NCBI RefSeq assembly: GCF_002220365.1
Contig: NZ_MTHB01000123.1
Span: 124,001-188,000 of the forward strand
Origin: Caballeronia sordidicola
GTDB taxonomy: Bacteria; Pseudomonadota; Gammaproteobacteria; Burkholderiales; Burkholderiaceae
DNA: 64,000 nucleotides
Direction of reading: 5' to 3'
This document shows positions 51,534 to 60,302 of the stretch, piece by piece. A program made the translations under genes and the position numbers. How positions within the stretch are numbered: the stretch's first letter is position 1; every line of letters starts with the position of its first letter. The notes under the pieces were generated by a model, which was given only the letters and a program-made list of their open reading frames with translations, was not told where the DNA came from and did no database searches.

Positions 51534-54139
51534 AAACGATCGGTAAATGCGAGGGCGTTAGGGAGCCGGATCTCCACGATGCTATCGGTGTCGCAAATGG
51601 CGAACCCACTCCCGATGATTTCTGGAGCGGGCCCGTAGACAGGCTTCTTGTTCACTTGGCAACTACCGCTACCGGCCTAAAGACGTCTGAGGCGCAGTCG
51701 CGCTTAGCGACCTATGGACCAAACGACGCCGCAATCGACAAGCAGGCGCCGCTGTGGCTCCGATTTCTTGCCCGCTTCCGCAATCCACTCGTCATCATCC
51801 TGCTTTTCGCAAGCGGACTATCCGCGGCGGCTGGTGACATGATGAGCTTCATCATCGTGCTGAGCATTGTCATGCTTAGCATGATCATCGATTTCGTCCA
51901 AGAGGTGCGCGCCCAGAATGCGGTCGAGGCGCTGCGCCGCTCAGTGGCGGTTGAGGCCACCGTCCGACGTAACGGCACATGCGTGTCGTTGCCGATGGAC
52001 CGACTGGTCCCTGGCGACATTGTTGAACTGATCGCTGGCGACCTTGTTCCCGCTGATTCGAGATTGCTTGCGAGCCGGGATTTATTCGTCAACCAGGCCC
52101 TTCTTACGGGCGAGTCTTATCCGGCTGAAAAACAGACTGGCAACCTGCCATCTGGTGCCGAAAATCCGGCCGGGGCATCCAACTCCGTCTTTGCCGGCAC
52201 CTCAGTTATCAGCGGCACCGCGACGATCGTCGTCTGCCAAACTGGCAGCAAGACAGCGCTTGGGCATCTCGCGACGACTCTGGCGGAAAAACCGCCGGAT
52301 ACGGCATTCGTGGTCGGCATTCGTCGCTTTGGCATGTTGATCATGCGTTTCACCGTGTTAATGGTGCTGTTCGTCCTTGTTGTAAACATCTCGTTTCATA
52401 GGCCGGTTCTGGAATCGCTAATGTTTGCGGCGGCGCTCGCCGTGGGGCTGACACCTGAGCTTCTACCGATGATCGTGACAGTGACCCTTGCCCGATCGGC
52501 GATCGCACTGGCCAAACGAAAAGTGATCGTAAAGCGCCTCTCAGCGATTCACGATCTCGGTGCCATGAACGTGCTGTGCACCGACAAGACCGGGACGCTG
52601 ACGGAAGCCACGATCAAGCTTGTCAGCGCGATCGATGGATACGGGGTGGAGAGCGCGGCCGCCTATGCGGATGCCTTCATCAATAGCCGCTTCGAAAGCG
52701 GTATGAAGAGTCCACTGGACGAAGCAATTCTCGCTGCCCATCCGTTCGACATGACCGGTTGGAAGAAGCTTGACGAAGTCCCATTCGATTTTGAGCGACG
52801 GCGCGTGTCGGTCCTGGTCGAGCACGACGCCAAGCGCCGTCTCGTGGTGAAAGGCGCACCTGAAGACCTGCTGCGACTTGCCGATCGATACACGACGCAG
52901 GATGGCAAAGAGCTACCGATCAATCCCGAAACGCGCGGCATCTTCGAGGCGACCCTCGACGCCCTCGGCGCGCAGGGCCTCCGCGCACTCGGTATCGCGA
53001 GCCGGGAGGTGGGTGAAAACCATCAGAGCGCTGCTCTCACCGACGAGTGCAACCTGACGTTCTCCGGTTTCGCCGTTTTCCTCGATCCCCCAAAATCCAG
53101 TGCCGGCACGACGATCCGGGAGTTGGCCGAAGCTGGCATAACAGTGAAAGTCCTGACCGGCGACAACGAACTTGTCACCCGCCACGTCTTCGGCGAGATC
53201 GGCGTGCCAGTTACGGGTGTTCTCACGGGAGATTCATTAGCCCATCTTTCGGATGAGGCGCTGCTCGGGCAGCTCCCGCAGGTGAACCTGTTTTGCCGGA
53301 TCAACCCGCAACAGAAGCATCGTATTCTGCTGGCGCTCAAGCGGCTTGGCCACGTCGTCGGCTTCATGGGAGATGGCATCAACGACGCTCCGGCGTTGCA
53401 CGCGGCAGACGTCGGGATCTCTGTCGATGGCGCTGCTGACGTGGCGCGCGCAGCCGCCGATCTGATCCTGCTCGAACATGATCTTTCGGTCGTGCGCGAC
53501 GCCGTGGTCCAAGGCCGCAGTGCCGTTGAGAACGTGTCCAAATACGTCCTGATGGGGGCAAGCTCGAATTTTGGCAACATGTTCAGCATGGCTGGCGCTG
53601 CGCTCATACTGCCGTTCCTGCCCATGTTGCCGATCCAGATATTGCTTAATAACCTGATCTACAATGTCTCCGAAATCGCGATCCCGTTCGACCGGGTCGA
53701 TCCGGAGGCGGTCAGCGTACCCATCAAATGGAACATCAAGCTGATCCAGCGATTCATGCTCGTATTCGGCCCAATCAGCTCCGTTTTCGACTTTCTCACG
53801 TTCTATGCGCTGCTGCATCTATTCGGGGCCGGTCAAGCCTTGTTCCAAACCGGCTGGTTTATCGAGTCGATGACAACGCAGGTCCTTGTCGTTTTCTGCA
53901 TTCGGACGCGACGATGGTCCTTCTCCAGTCGGCCGAGCTGGTTTCTCGTTGGCATTTCTCTTTCTGCTGTGGCTATAGCGATCGGCCTTCCGCTTCTTTC
54001 TGTTGGCAAGTGGTTCGGGTTTGTGAAGCCACCTCCGATGATTTTCGTCTACGTCATCCCCGTGACCGTGGCATATCTTGCGCTCGTCGAGGTCACGAAG
54101 GTCCTTTTCTATCGTCTCGGAGCGAGAAGCTTATGGTGA
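51530..54139 (+). CDS. Mg2+-importing-type P-type ATPase (MgtA/MgtB group)
   Basis: An 869-residue P3B-type ATPase: N-terminal cation domain (LVHLATTATGLKTSEAQSRLATYGPN), actuator with LTGES (ALLTGESYPAEK), phosphorylation motif with Asp352 in CTDKTGT, nucleotide domain (VVKGAPEDLL), hinge GDGINDAPAL, and ten membrane helices. Helix 4 reads VGLTPELLPMIVTVTLA, the MgtA/B signature, as is the ending SIRT-like/VLVVFCIRTRRWSF. It should import Mg2+ (or Ni2+) with ATP. Length and motifs are complete. It overlaps mscS by 4 bp and itself overlaps the start of the VIT remnant. Confidence 0.93.
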   Translation: MKTIGKCEGVREPDLHDAIGVANGEPTPDDFWSGPVDRLLVHLATTATGLKTSEAQSRLATYGPNDAAIDKQAPLWLRFLARFRNPLVIILLFASGLSAAAGDMMSFIIVLSIVMLSMIIDFVQEVRAQNAVEALRRSVAVEATVRRNGTCVSLPMDRLVPGDIVELIAGDLVPADSRLLASRDLFVNQALLTGESYPAEKQTGNLPSGAENPAGASNSVFAGTSVISGTATIVVCQTGSKTALGHLATTLAEKPPDTAFVVGIRRFGMLIMRFTVLMVLFVLVVNISFHRPVLESLMFAAALAVGLTPELLPMIVTVTLARSAIALAKRKVIVKRLSAIHDLGAMNVLCTDKTGTLTEATIKLVSAIDGYGVESAAAYADAFINSRFESGMKSPLDEAILAAHPFDMTGWKKLDEVPFDFERRRVSVLVEHDAKRRLVVKGAPEDLLRLADRYTTQDGKELPINPETRGIFEATLDALGAQGLRALGIASREVGENHQSAALTDECNLTFSGFAVFLDPPKSSAGTTIRELAEAGITVKVLTGDNELVTRHVFGEIGVPVTGVLTGDSLAHLSDEALLGQLPQVNLFCRINPQQKHRILLALKRLGHVVGFMGDGINDAPALHAADVGISVDGAADVARAAADLILLEHDLSVVRDAVVQGRSAVENVSKYVLMGASSNFGNMFSMAGAALILPFLPMLPIQILLNNLIYNVSEIAIPFDRVDPEAVSVPIKWNIKLIQRFMLVFGPISSVFDFLTFYALLHLFGAGQALFQTGWFIESMTTQVLVVFCIRTRRWSFSSRPSWFLVGISLSAVAIAIGLPLLSVGKWFGFVKPPPMIFVYVIPVTVAYLALVEVTKVLFYRLGARSLW

Positions 54140-54819
54140 TGGCGCGACAGAGAGAACGACACCGGACGGGCAAAGCGGTTGGCTGCGCGCCGCTGTGTTG
54201 GGGGCCAATGACGGTATCTTATCGACGTCGAGTCTGGTTCTCGGTGTTGTCGCAGCGCATGGAAGTCATAGCAGCGTCTTGATCGCCGGAGTCGCAGGAG
54301 TTGTCGCTGGTGCGATGTCGATGGCCGCAGAGGAGTATGTGTCGGTGCACTCGCAGGCAGACACCGAGCAGGCGGACTTGGCGCTCGAACGGACCGAACT
54401 CAAAACGGACAATCCCGGCGAGCACGCTGAACTCACGGCGATCTATGTCGGCCGCGGCCTCGATACAGCGCTCGCCAAACAGGTTGCTGACAAGCTGATG
54501 GCTCATGACGCTCTTGGCGCGCACGCCCGAGACGAACTCGGCTTGTCGGAGGCCCTCAAAGCCCGCCCGATACAAGCAGCGCTTGCCTCGGCAGGCAGCT
54601 TCCGCCTTGCCGCTGCTCGTGACCGCTTTGTCACCCGAACCTCAGATAACTGTCTTCGTCTCTGCCGCGTCTCTGCTTTTCCTGGCCTTTTTAGGTGGTC
54701 TCGCGGCGCGAGTCGGTGGCGCTCGCGTGATTACGGGTGCGATCAGGGTCACGTTTTGGGGAGCAATGGCGATGGGGATAACTGCGGGCGTCGGCGACCT
54801 ATTTGGAAGGTTAACGTGA
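54133..54819 (+). pseudogene. VIT/CCC1-family transporter with two frameshifts
   Basis: The family sequence is spread over frames: RQRERHRTGK (first frame), then SGWLRAAVLGANDGILSTSSLVLGVVAAH...ARPIQAALASAGSF (second), then AASALPLLVTALSPEPQIT...ITAGVGDLFGRLT to the stop at 54819 (first frame again). One base appears lost near 54172-54176 and a net shift the other way near 54600. The joined protein would have about 228 residues with the usual five VIT helices (Fe2+/Mn2+ transport into compartments or out of the cell). Either a decayed gene or two sequencing errors; both shifts fall in coding blocks that are otherwise well conserved. Confidence 0.8.
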
Positions 54820-55111
54820 ACGATGGATAGCAGGCACGATATTCGATTTTGACAATCTTGAGCGCTGTATCCTTGAGCGATAGCACCAAGCCCTGCATCG
54901 GCTTACATCGAAAATGAGGGCTATCGGACCGGAGGGGCGTATTAGACACGCTGACTGACGTGGGACAACCTGGGAGTTGCTCAGGCCACGTCGTAGCGTC
55001 ATGGATACGACCTGTTGGTTTCAGTTTGTCTCGAAAGAAAACAGCGCTTCGCTGGCAACCTTCGAGCAGGAGCGTTTCGCACTTCGCAAGGTCTGCCATG
55101 GCGGTCCGCTG
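54820..55111. other. Intergenic stretch between VIT remnant and BON gene
   Basis: Just under 300 bp without a gene. Frames on both strands are short. It ends at the long hairpin 55112-55144. Confidence 0.4.
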
Positions 55112-55144
55112 ATCTGCCTACCCAACGGCATTGGGTAGGCAGAT
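55112..55144 (-). terminator. Perfect 14-bp hairpin after the second BON gene
   Basis: ATCTGCCTACCCAA and its exact complement around a CGGCA loop, 10 bp after the BON stop on the minus strand. No T-run follows on either side, but the stem is very stable and placed as a terminator or 3'-end stabiliser. Confidence 0.65.
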
Positions 55145-55153
55145 AGCGGCTCT

Positions 55154-55801
55154 TCAGACAACAGTGATGGCGTTCTCGACATCCGTCGTGCCAGGTGCGG
55201 CCCAAGCGGCAGCGGTTGCCTCGTCACGCTCGTACCAGGATTCTACTTTCCCGGTCAACCTCACTTTCCCACCCTGCGCGGTCACGTTGATTGACGCAGG
55301 ATCGAACCACGAGCGGTCCAATGCAAAAATGATGTCGTCTCTGATCTTAGACGTGTTAGGCCTCGGCTTGATAGTGATCTCGTTTGAGACGCCGACGACA
55401 CCCCAAAGTCCGCGAACATCGTGCGCCGCAGCGTCTTGTTGGTAATGCCAATCGACTTCGCCGGTGAGGGTGACCCAGCCTTTTTCCACTTTAGCCTGAA
55501 CGGCGTCGCTCGGAATAGCAGTGTCCCATTTCATACGATTGACCGCCGCAGAAGCAATTTCTTCATCGCCATGCTTTACATTGAAGGGCAGACGAACCTC
55601 AAGCTCCTCGGCAACCGCCTTGACGTCCTTAAGCCGGCGCGTAGCCTTCTCCGCAGCAAACTTCTCCGCATAGCTCTCGACGTGACCCATGAGAGTCACG
55701 ACACCGGCTTTCGCAGTCACGCCTATGTGAGCGGCGTTTACACTCGGTTCCCACTTCAGTCCGTCAAGCACGGCTTGTTTCAATTGCTTATCGTCAGACA
55801 T
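55154..55801 (-). CDS. Triple BON-domain protein (OsmY-like), copy 2
   Basis: A 215-residue protein with three BON domains (GVVTLMGHVESY, GWVTLTGEVDWHY, GKVRLTGKVESW). It is clearly paralogous to the protein at 34189-34848: LKQAVLDGLKWEPSV, AAHIGVTAKAGVVTL, the WGVVGV/HGVVGV stretch and the shared C-terminal GTTDVENAI/GATAVENDL. No signal peptide. AGGAGAATAACC gives a strong ribosome site for ATG 55801. A weak copy of the island box lies 71 bp upstream. Likely role: cytoplasmic or membrane-surface stress protein; not proven. Confidence 0.9.
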   Translation of the reverse strand: MSDDKQLKQAVLDGLKWEPSVNAAHIGVTAKAGVVTLMGHVESYAEKFAAEKATRRLKDVKAVAEELEVRLPFNVKHGDEEIASAAVNRMKWDTAIPSDAVQAKVEKGWVTLTGEVDWHYQQDAAAHDVRGLWGVVGVSNEITIKPRPNTSKIRDDIIFALDRSWFDPASINVTAQGGKVRLTGKVESWYERDEATAAAWAAPGTTDVENAITVV

Positions 55802-55871
55802 GGTTATTCTCCTGGTTTGATACAGAACTCGTGACGCCCTAAACTCCATGGGCTTGCGACCATGCGAGGGC

Positions 55872-55890
55872 AGGCTCGGAAGCTAAACGA
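55872..55890 (-). promoter_or_regulatory. Island box G, degenerate (sense TCGTTTAGCTTCCGAGCCT)
   Basis: 14 of 19 consensus bases, right half perfect, oriented to the BON gene 71 bp away. No good -10 hexamer at the 22-nt position, so this is the weakest of the set. Confidence 0.4.
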
Positions 55891-55976
55891 CCCGGTCAGT
55901 CCCTTCCGAAGTGGGGGTAGCACCGCGACCGGTGACGGCTGTTTTTATCTTTGCGTCGTGTTCGAGTGCGGGTTTC

Positions 55977-57110
55977 TCACGGAAGCTCTACCGCGGCGCC
56001 GCTTTCTTCAAGTGTGGGGTAGTCGGTATAGCCGCGGGCGCCGCCGCCATAGAACGTTTCCTCACCGATGAGGTTGTTGAGTGGAGCATTCAACCTAAGC
56101 CGCTGCACGAGATCTGGATTGGCCATGAATAGTCGTCCAAACGACACCAGATCGGCGCGGCCACTGGCCACCGCATCTATCGCCATCTGCCGGTCATAGC
56201 CGTTGTTGACCATCCAGACGCCATCGGAACGGTCATGCAGGGCGGCATAATCAAACGCAATACTGTCCCTGGCGCCGCCCGTCTCGCCCTCAACAATGTG
56301 CAAGTACGCCAAACCAAGGGGATTGAGGGCTCCTACGACATGATCGAAGAGCGCCTGCGGGTGGCTGTCCCGTGAATCGCCGGCGGTGGAGACCGGCGAT
56401 AGCCGAACGCCGAGGCGCTCGGCTCCAATGGCGTCCGCGCAAACCCTGCTAACTTCGAGGAGCAGTCTTGAGCGGTTCTCGATGGAGCCGCCATACGCGT
56501 CGGTACGATGATTGGTTCCGTCGCGTAGAAAGGCATCGAGCAGGTAGCCGTGAGCGCCATGCAGTTCTACGCCGTCGAATCCGGCCTCGATGGCTCGCAT
56601 GGAGGCGTGACGGAAGTCCTCGATAATGCCCGGGATCTCGTCTAACCGGAGCGCGCGGGGCATCGACACGTCGACAAAACCCTTTCCGGCCAAGAAGGTT
56701 TTGGTTTTTGCGCGGATCGCGGAAGGGCCTACGGGTGCTTGGCCGTCTTGCTGGAAGCTGGTGTGGGAGACACGGCCCGTGTGCCACAATTGAACGACTA
56801 TGATGCCGCCCTTGGCGTGCACAGCGTCAGTTATCCTTTTCCAGCCTCGGACCTGATCGTCTGTAAAGCATCCTGGCGTGCCGTCGTAACCTTGCGCTTG
56901 AACGGATATCTGCGTGGCTTCGGCGATGATTAAGCCGGCCGTGGCGCGTTGGGCGTAATACTCGAGAGCAAACGGTCCTGGCACCAGGCCTGGCCCGGCT
57001 CGATTTCGGGTGAGGGGGGCCATGACGATGCGATTGGCGAGTTTGAAAGCGCCTGCACGCATGGGTTCGAACAGAGCCCGAACTGAGCGGGTTTGGTAAG
57101 TTTTTTTCAT
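55977..57110 (-). CDS. Old yellow enzyme family alkene reductase (NemA-like)
   Basis: A 377-residue FMN-dependent TIM-barrel enzyme. Conserved blocks: LANRIVMAPLTRNRA (FMN site), VVQLWHTGRVSH, DGVELHGAHGYLLDAFLRDGTNHRTDAYGGSIENRSRLLLEV and VSFGRLFMANPDLVQRL. Close to N-ethylmaleimide reductase / xenobiotic reductase, which use NADPH to reduce activated alkenes, nitro compounds and nitrate esters. ATG 57110 preferred to a GTG four codons upstream. Monocistronic; the 234 bp upstream of its start to the PRC-barrel stop hold nothing evident. Confidence 0.93.
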   Translation of the reverse strand: MKKTYQTRSVRALFEPMRAGAFKLANRIVMAPLTRNRAGPGLVPGPFALEYYAQRATAGLIIAEATQISVQAQGYDGTPGCFTDDQVRGWKRITDAVHAKGGIIVVQLWHTGRVSHTSFQQDGQAPVGPSAIRAKTKTFLAGKGFVDVSMPRALRLDEIPGIIEDFRHASMRAIEAGFDGVELHGAHGYLLDAFLRDGTNHRTDAYGGSIENRSRLLLEVSRVCADAIGAERLGVRLSPVSTAGDSRDSHPQALFDHVVGALNPLGLAYLHIVEGETGGARDSIAFDYAALHDRSDGVWMVNNGYDRQMAIDAVASGRADLVSFGRLFMANPDLVQRLRLNAPLNNLIGEETFYGGGARGYTDYPTLEESGAAVELP

Positions 57111-57356
57111 GCTGTGGCTCACGGATTATGGGTGGCGGATTGCGTGGGAAGGAGGCGCAATATCGGCGCCTCTCGAGGTTTGGACGAGGCGATGTATGCT
57201 GTCGCCTTATCGATCGCCCCCCGCGACGATTTCATCGGATGATTGGTCACCCCGAGTCTTTTCGGCGGGCGAGAGCTCTTCAAAAATCCCAGACGTCGGG
57301 ATAGTCATGCTTCGACGGCAATAGGAAGCATTTGACAAAATTCATGTCGAAAAATA

Positions 57357-58127
57357 TCAAGACCAGTAAGCTTCTCGACCGTAGAAATTATGGAGTTGAG
57401 TCTCGTACATGCGGTTCAGAGGGACGGCGTCGACGTACGCTGGACTATGCTCGACTGCATCGCGATTGAGCGTTGTCGAAACCGTGAATCTGACCGAATC
57501 GACACTCTCGATCCATTCGGTCGACAGTAGTATTTCCCTCGCGCTGTCCCACCAGTCTCGTGTATCGACAGCCATGTAGCGTACGACCCATGTCTCATCG
57601 TCGAACACAAAATCCGCGACGTGCCCGATGGCGCCGTCCGCGGTCGCCACGGAGAAGCTTCCTGCCTGTTGCGCACTTAGCAGATGTAGGTTGGCGCGCG
57701 AGCCTTTCACGTGAAGCGTTGGGCGCAGTTGCAAGGATTCAAGGCCCGGCCTTGAGTCGTTGGATCCTGCGGGGTTAGACGCATAGGTCGACGTGGCTCT
57801 GGCGGCCCAATAGGGTCTGCATCCGTAGTAATTGAACAGCTTGGTTTCCTGGAGGCGGGAGACGGGTTTTCGGGTATCGATTGGGGGGCTACCCGTCATC
57901 TGCCGCTGTGTCAGGTTCAAGGTGACAAGGCCTGCCGCGAAATCAATTCCTCTAACAGACAAAGGAGATACCCAGACTTCCTGCCAGTTGTTCCATCCCA
58001 TCGCCTCGATAACAATAAAGCGGATACCCCACATCTCGTCATCGAAATAGACATGCTCCACCGCGCCGAGCTGGCCATCCGGGCAAGTTACTTTGCAGCG
58101 TTTCAGATCTTCTATGCTTCGTAACAT
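57357..58127 (-). CDS. Tandem PRC-barrel domain protein
   Basis: A 256-residue soluble protein with two PRC-barrel beta domains: residues 1-75 (LKRCKVTCPDGQLGAVEHVYFDDEMWGIRFIVIEAMGW) and about 150-230 (FSVATADGAIGHVADFVFDDETWVVRYMAVDTRDWW). Each carries the G-x-hydrophobic-x-D-hydrophobic-hydrophobic-F-D-D-E-x-W core and ends near a LHNFYGREAYW / LFNYYGCRPYW motif. PRC barrels mediate protein or RNA contacts in photosynthetic reaction centres and RimM; duplicated forms with this tail occur in stress loci. Box H lies 163 bp upstream. Function unknown. Confidence 0.85.
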   Translation of the reverse strand: MLRSIEDLKRCKVTCPDGQLGAVEHVYFDDEMWGIRFIVIEAMGWNNWQEVWVSPLSVRGIDFAAGLVTLNLTQRQMTGSPPIDTRKPVSRLQETKLFNYYGCRPYWAARATSTYASNPAGSNDSRPGLESLQLRPTLHVKGSRANLHLLSAQQAGSFSVATADGAIGHVADFVFDDETWVVRYMAVDTRDWWDSAREILLSTEWIESVDSVRFTVSTTLNRDAVEHSPAYVDAVPLNRMYETQLHNFYGREAYWS

Positions 58128-58502
58128 AAGGGTGCCCTATCACTAGAAATGGCGAATCTGCCTGCTCGCCGAAGCCGGCCGCGAGGTTGGAAAATCCTGT
58201 TGGTCCGGCAGGCTAGCTTTGATGCACCCCCAAGCCGCCATGCCGTTGCAGGAATATGAACAAGCGTAAAGGTGGAGTTCCGCTAGCGATAGACTCGGAA
58301 TCTACTCATGAAGACGTGCGGCTCGCTTGACAGACGTAGGGCACGCTCCGATGCTAAAGCGTTTGGGTGACGACGCCTGTTCCATCGAGAGGAGATAACG
58401 CACGCACATGAAGGCGATCCATAGATCATCTCACCGGCGGTAGTAGGACCGACAGAAGCGGAATCTGCGGCAACTTATCCGACACTGTACGCATACCGTA
58501 GA
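58128..58502. other. Regulatory gap with box H
   Basis: 375 bp between the PPK2 stop and the PRC-barrel start. It contains box H and a -10-like TACGCT. No gene seen. Confidence 0.5.
58291..58309 (-). promoter_or_regulatory. Island box H (sense ATGAGTAGATTCCGAGTCT)
   Basis: 16 of 19 consensus bases. TACGCT on the minus strand (58263-58268) follows after 22 nt. Faces the PRC-barrel gene. Confidence 0.65.
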
Positions 58503-59372
58503 TCATCTATGAAGCTTTCTACGAATAACTTGCAATTCCCGCTTGCGACTATCCGATGACTTCGGGTAAGTCATTTTGAGCTCGTTCAACGTATCGAGGA
58601 GGATGCCGGATACGATCAACCTCGCATTCTTCTTGTCATCAGCAGGTACAATGTACCAGGGCGAGTCCAACGTGCTCGTAGCGCCTATGCACTTCTCGTA
58701 GGCTCTCATGTACCGCATCCAAAATTGCCGTTCAGTTATGTCCGCAAGACTGAATTTCCAGTTTTTATCGGGCTCTTCGATGCGGTCGAGAAAACGCATT
58801 CTCTGCTCTTCCTTTGAGAGGTGAAGGTAGAACTTCACGATGTGAGTCCCGTTACCGTACAGATGCCGCTCAAGGTCTACGATGGACCGGTAACGGTCCC
58901 GCCAGACCTTCTTCCCGGTGCGACGGGAGTCTGGCAGGGCTTCACTACGAAGTTCCTCGGGATGGACTCGTACGATTAGCACCTCCTCGTAGTAGGATCG
59001 GTTAAAGATCCCGATCCGTCCTCGTTCAGGCAAGTCCCGCGTGGTGCGCCAAAGAAAATCATGCTCAAGCTCGGCCGCACTGGGATGTTTGAAGCTGAAC
59101 ACCTGGCAGCCTTGTGGGTTGACACCAGACATCACGTGCTTGATGGCCCCGTCCTTTCCTGCTGCATCCATCGCCTGAAAGATTAACAGGACGGCGTGAT
59201 GGTTAGAGGCATAAAGCAGTTGCTGCAACTCGGAGAGCTTCTTTACATGCGTTGCCAGCAATTCCTGATAGTGCTTCTTTGACTTGTAGACAGGCGTCAC
59301 GTTAGTGGGCCAATTCCGGAGGTCGATCTTGCTACCCTCCCGAACCCGAAAATTCTTTCGTTTGATTTCCAT
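58503..59372 (-). CDS. Polyphosphate kinase 2 family protein
   Basis: A 289-residue PPK2 (class I/III-like single domain). Walker A is FQAMDAAGKDGAIKH (Gly72-Lys73-Asp74), Walker B region IGIFNRSYYEEVLIVRVHPE, and the lid has RRTGKKVWRDRYRSI. These enzymes move phosphate between polyphosphate and nucleoside mono- or diphosphates, regenerating ADP, ATP or GTP. ATG 59372 chosen because GAGGA lies 8 nt upstream; ATG 59396 would add eight residues. Together with the CYTH-CHAD protein it gives the island both a polyphosphate user and a polyphosphate-binding protein. Confidence 0.93.
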   Translation of the reverse strand: MEIKRKNFRVREGSKIDLRNWPTNVTPVYKSKKHYQELLATHVKKLSELQQLLYASNHHAVLLIFQAMDAAGKDGAIKHVMSGVNPQGCQVFSFKHPSAAELEHDFLWRTTRDLPERGRIGIFNRSYYEEVLIVRVHPEELRSEALPDSRRTGKKVWRDRYRSIVDLERHLYGNGTHIVKFYLHLSKEEQRMRFLDRIEEPDKNWKFSLADITERQFWMRYMRAYEKCIGATSTLDSPWYIVPADDKKNARLIVSGILLDTLNELKMTYPKSSDSRKRELQVIRRKLHR

Positions 59373-59760
59373 CTCGTATTCCTCGAGAAAACCCATTTGG
59401 CAGCCCCGACGGTCCGAGCAATTCGATGCCCGAAAAGATGTGCACCTTCATCAGCTACGACTGTGCCAATGGAGGACGACTCGAGCACCAAGGCATGGAA
59501 ATGGCCGCAAGTCCCTCCGAGCCATGAGACCCGACCCGAAATGACAAGAATTTGCGGGTCGATCGGCAATTAGCCTGGGACCGCCACGGGGTGCGGCACG
59601 TGCGGGCCGTGCCGGAAGCGAGATTACATCAGGCACCCTTGCGTGCATCTGACTCCCTTTTTAGTCGATAAACCGGGTCCGCGTGAAAGCCCACGCCCCG
59701 TACTCGCACCCTATAGCAAGGCCGCTCGAAACCATTGCTCCATGCAGGGCGATAGAGCAA
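59373..59760. other. Gene-poor gap upstream of PPK2
   Basis: About 390 bp. A minus-strand frame that begins at a TTG (59569) reads GRVSWLGGTCGHFHALVLESSS and runs into the PPK2 gene in another frame; it could be a decayed small protein. Nothing else is supported. Confidence 0.35.
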
Positions 59761-60003
59761 TCACACTCTGATAGTCCTGGATATCTCCAGATCGATCCAG
59801 ATCATGCCTTCACGTAACCCGTGCAGCACTGCGTCCTGCTCGGCTATGAAAATATGGCTATCTTTAAACTCGTGGGTGAAGTCGCCGTGGAGGTTGCGAG
59901 CGGTCACGTTGATCTGACAGATAAAGCCGCCCTCGGCTTCGTGCGTTTTCGCGGTAACCGACCAATTTCCATTTCCTTCGTTGACTCTACCAGACAGATT
60001 CAT
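59761..60003 (-). CDS. Small beta-rich protein, function unknown
   Basis: An 80-residue protein: MNLSGRVNEGNGNWSVTAKTHEAEGGFICQINVTARN..FTHEFKDSHIFIAEQDAVLHGLREGMIWIDLEISRTIRV. GAGGAGATCATC precedes the ATG, a strong ribosome site. The pattern suggests a small beta domain with a helix (AVLHGLREGMIWIDLE). Proteins like it are found in Burkholderia accessory regions, but I cannot name a family. Confidence 0.6.
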   Translation of the reverse strand: MNLSGRVNEGNGNWSVTAKTHEAEGGFICQINVTARNLHGDFTHEFKDSHIFIAEQDAVLHGLREGMIWIDLEISRTIRV

Positions 60004-60302
60004 GATGATCTCCTCGCCGTTTTATCGGTTTTCCGGGTAGGCGGCAAAATCCGCCTGACCGACGCACAATTGTTCATCACAATCTTACGCAATCATCTTA
60101 TACACGACCGGTTGCGACCTTCACGAAGACTCCGAACGTACAAGATGTACTCACCACTCGAGATCGTCGTGGGCACCTCCCTCATTCACCCACACTACTG
60201 AACCCTGGGACATCAACGTGCGGCAGTTCGTGCCGCCGTTGAAGAGAGGTGGCCCCGTTCGTTCGGACAGTTTTTTCGATTTTTAAGTGGAACGCTGGGC
60301 GG

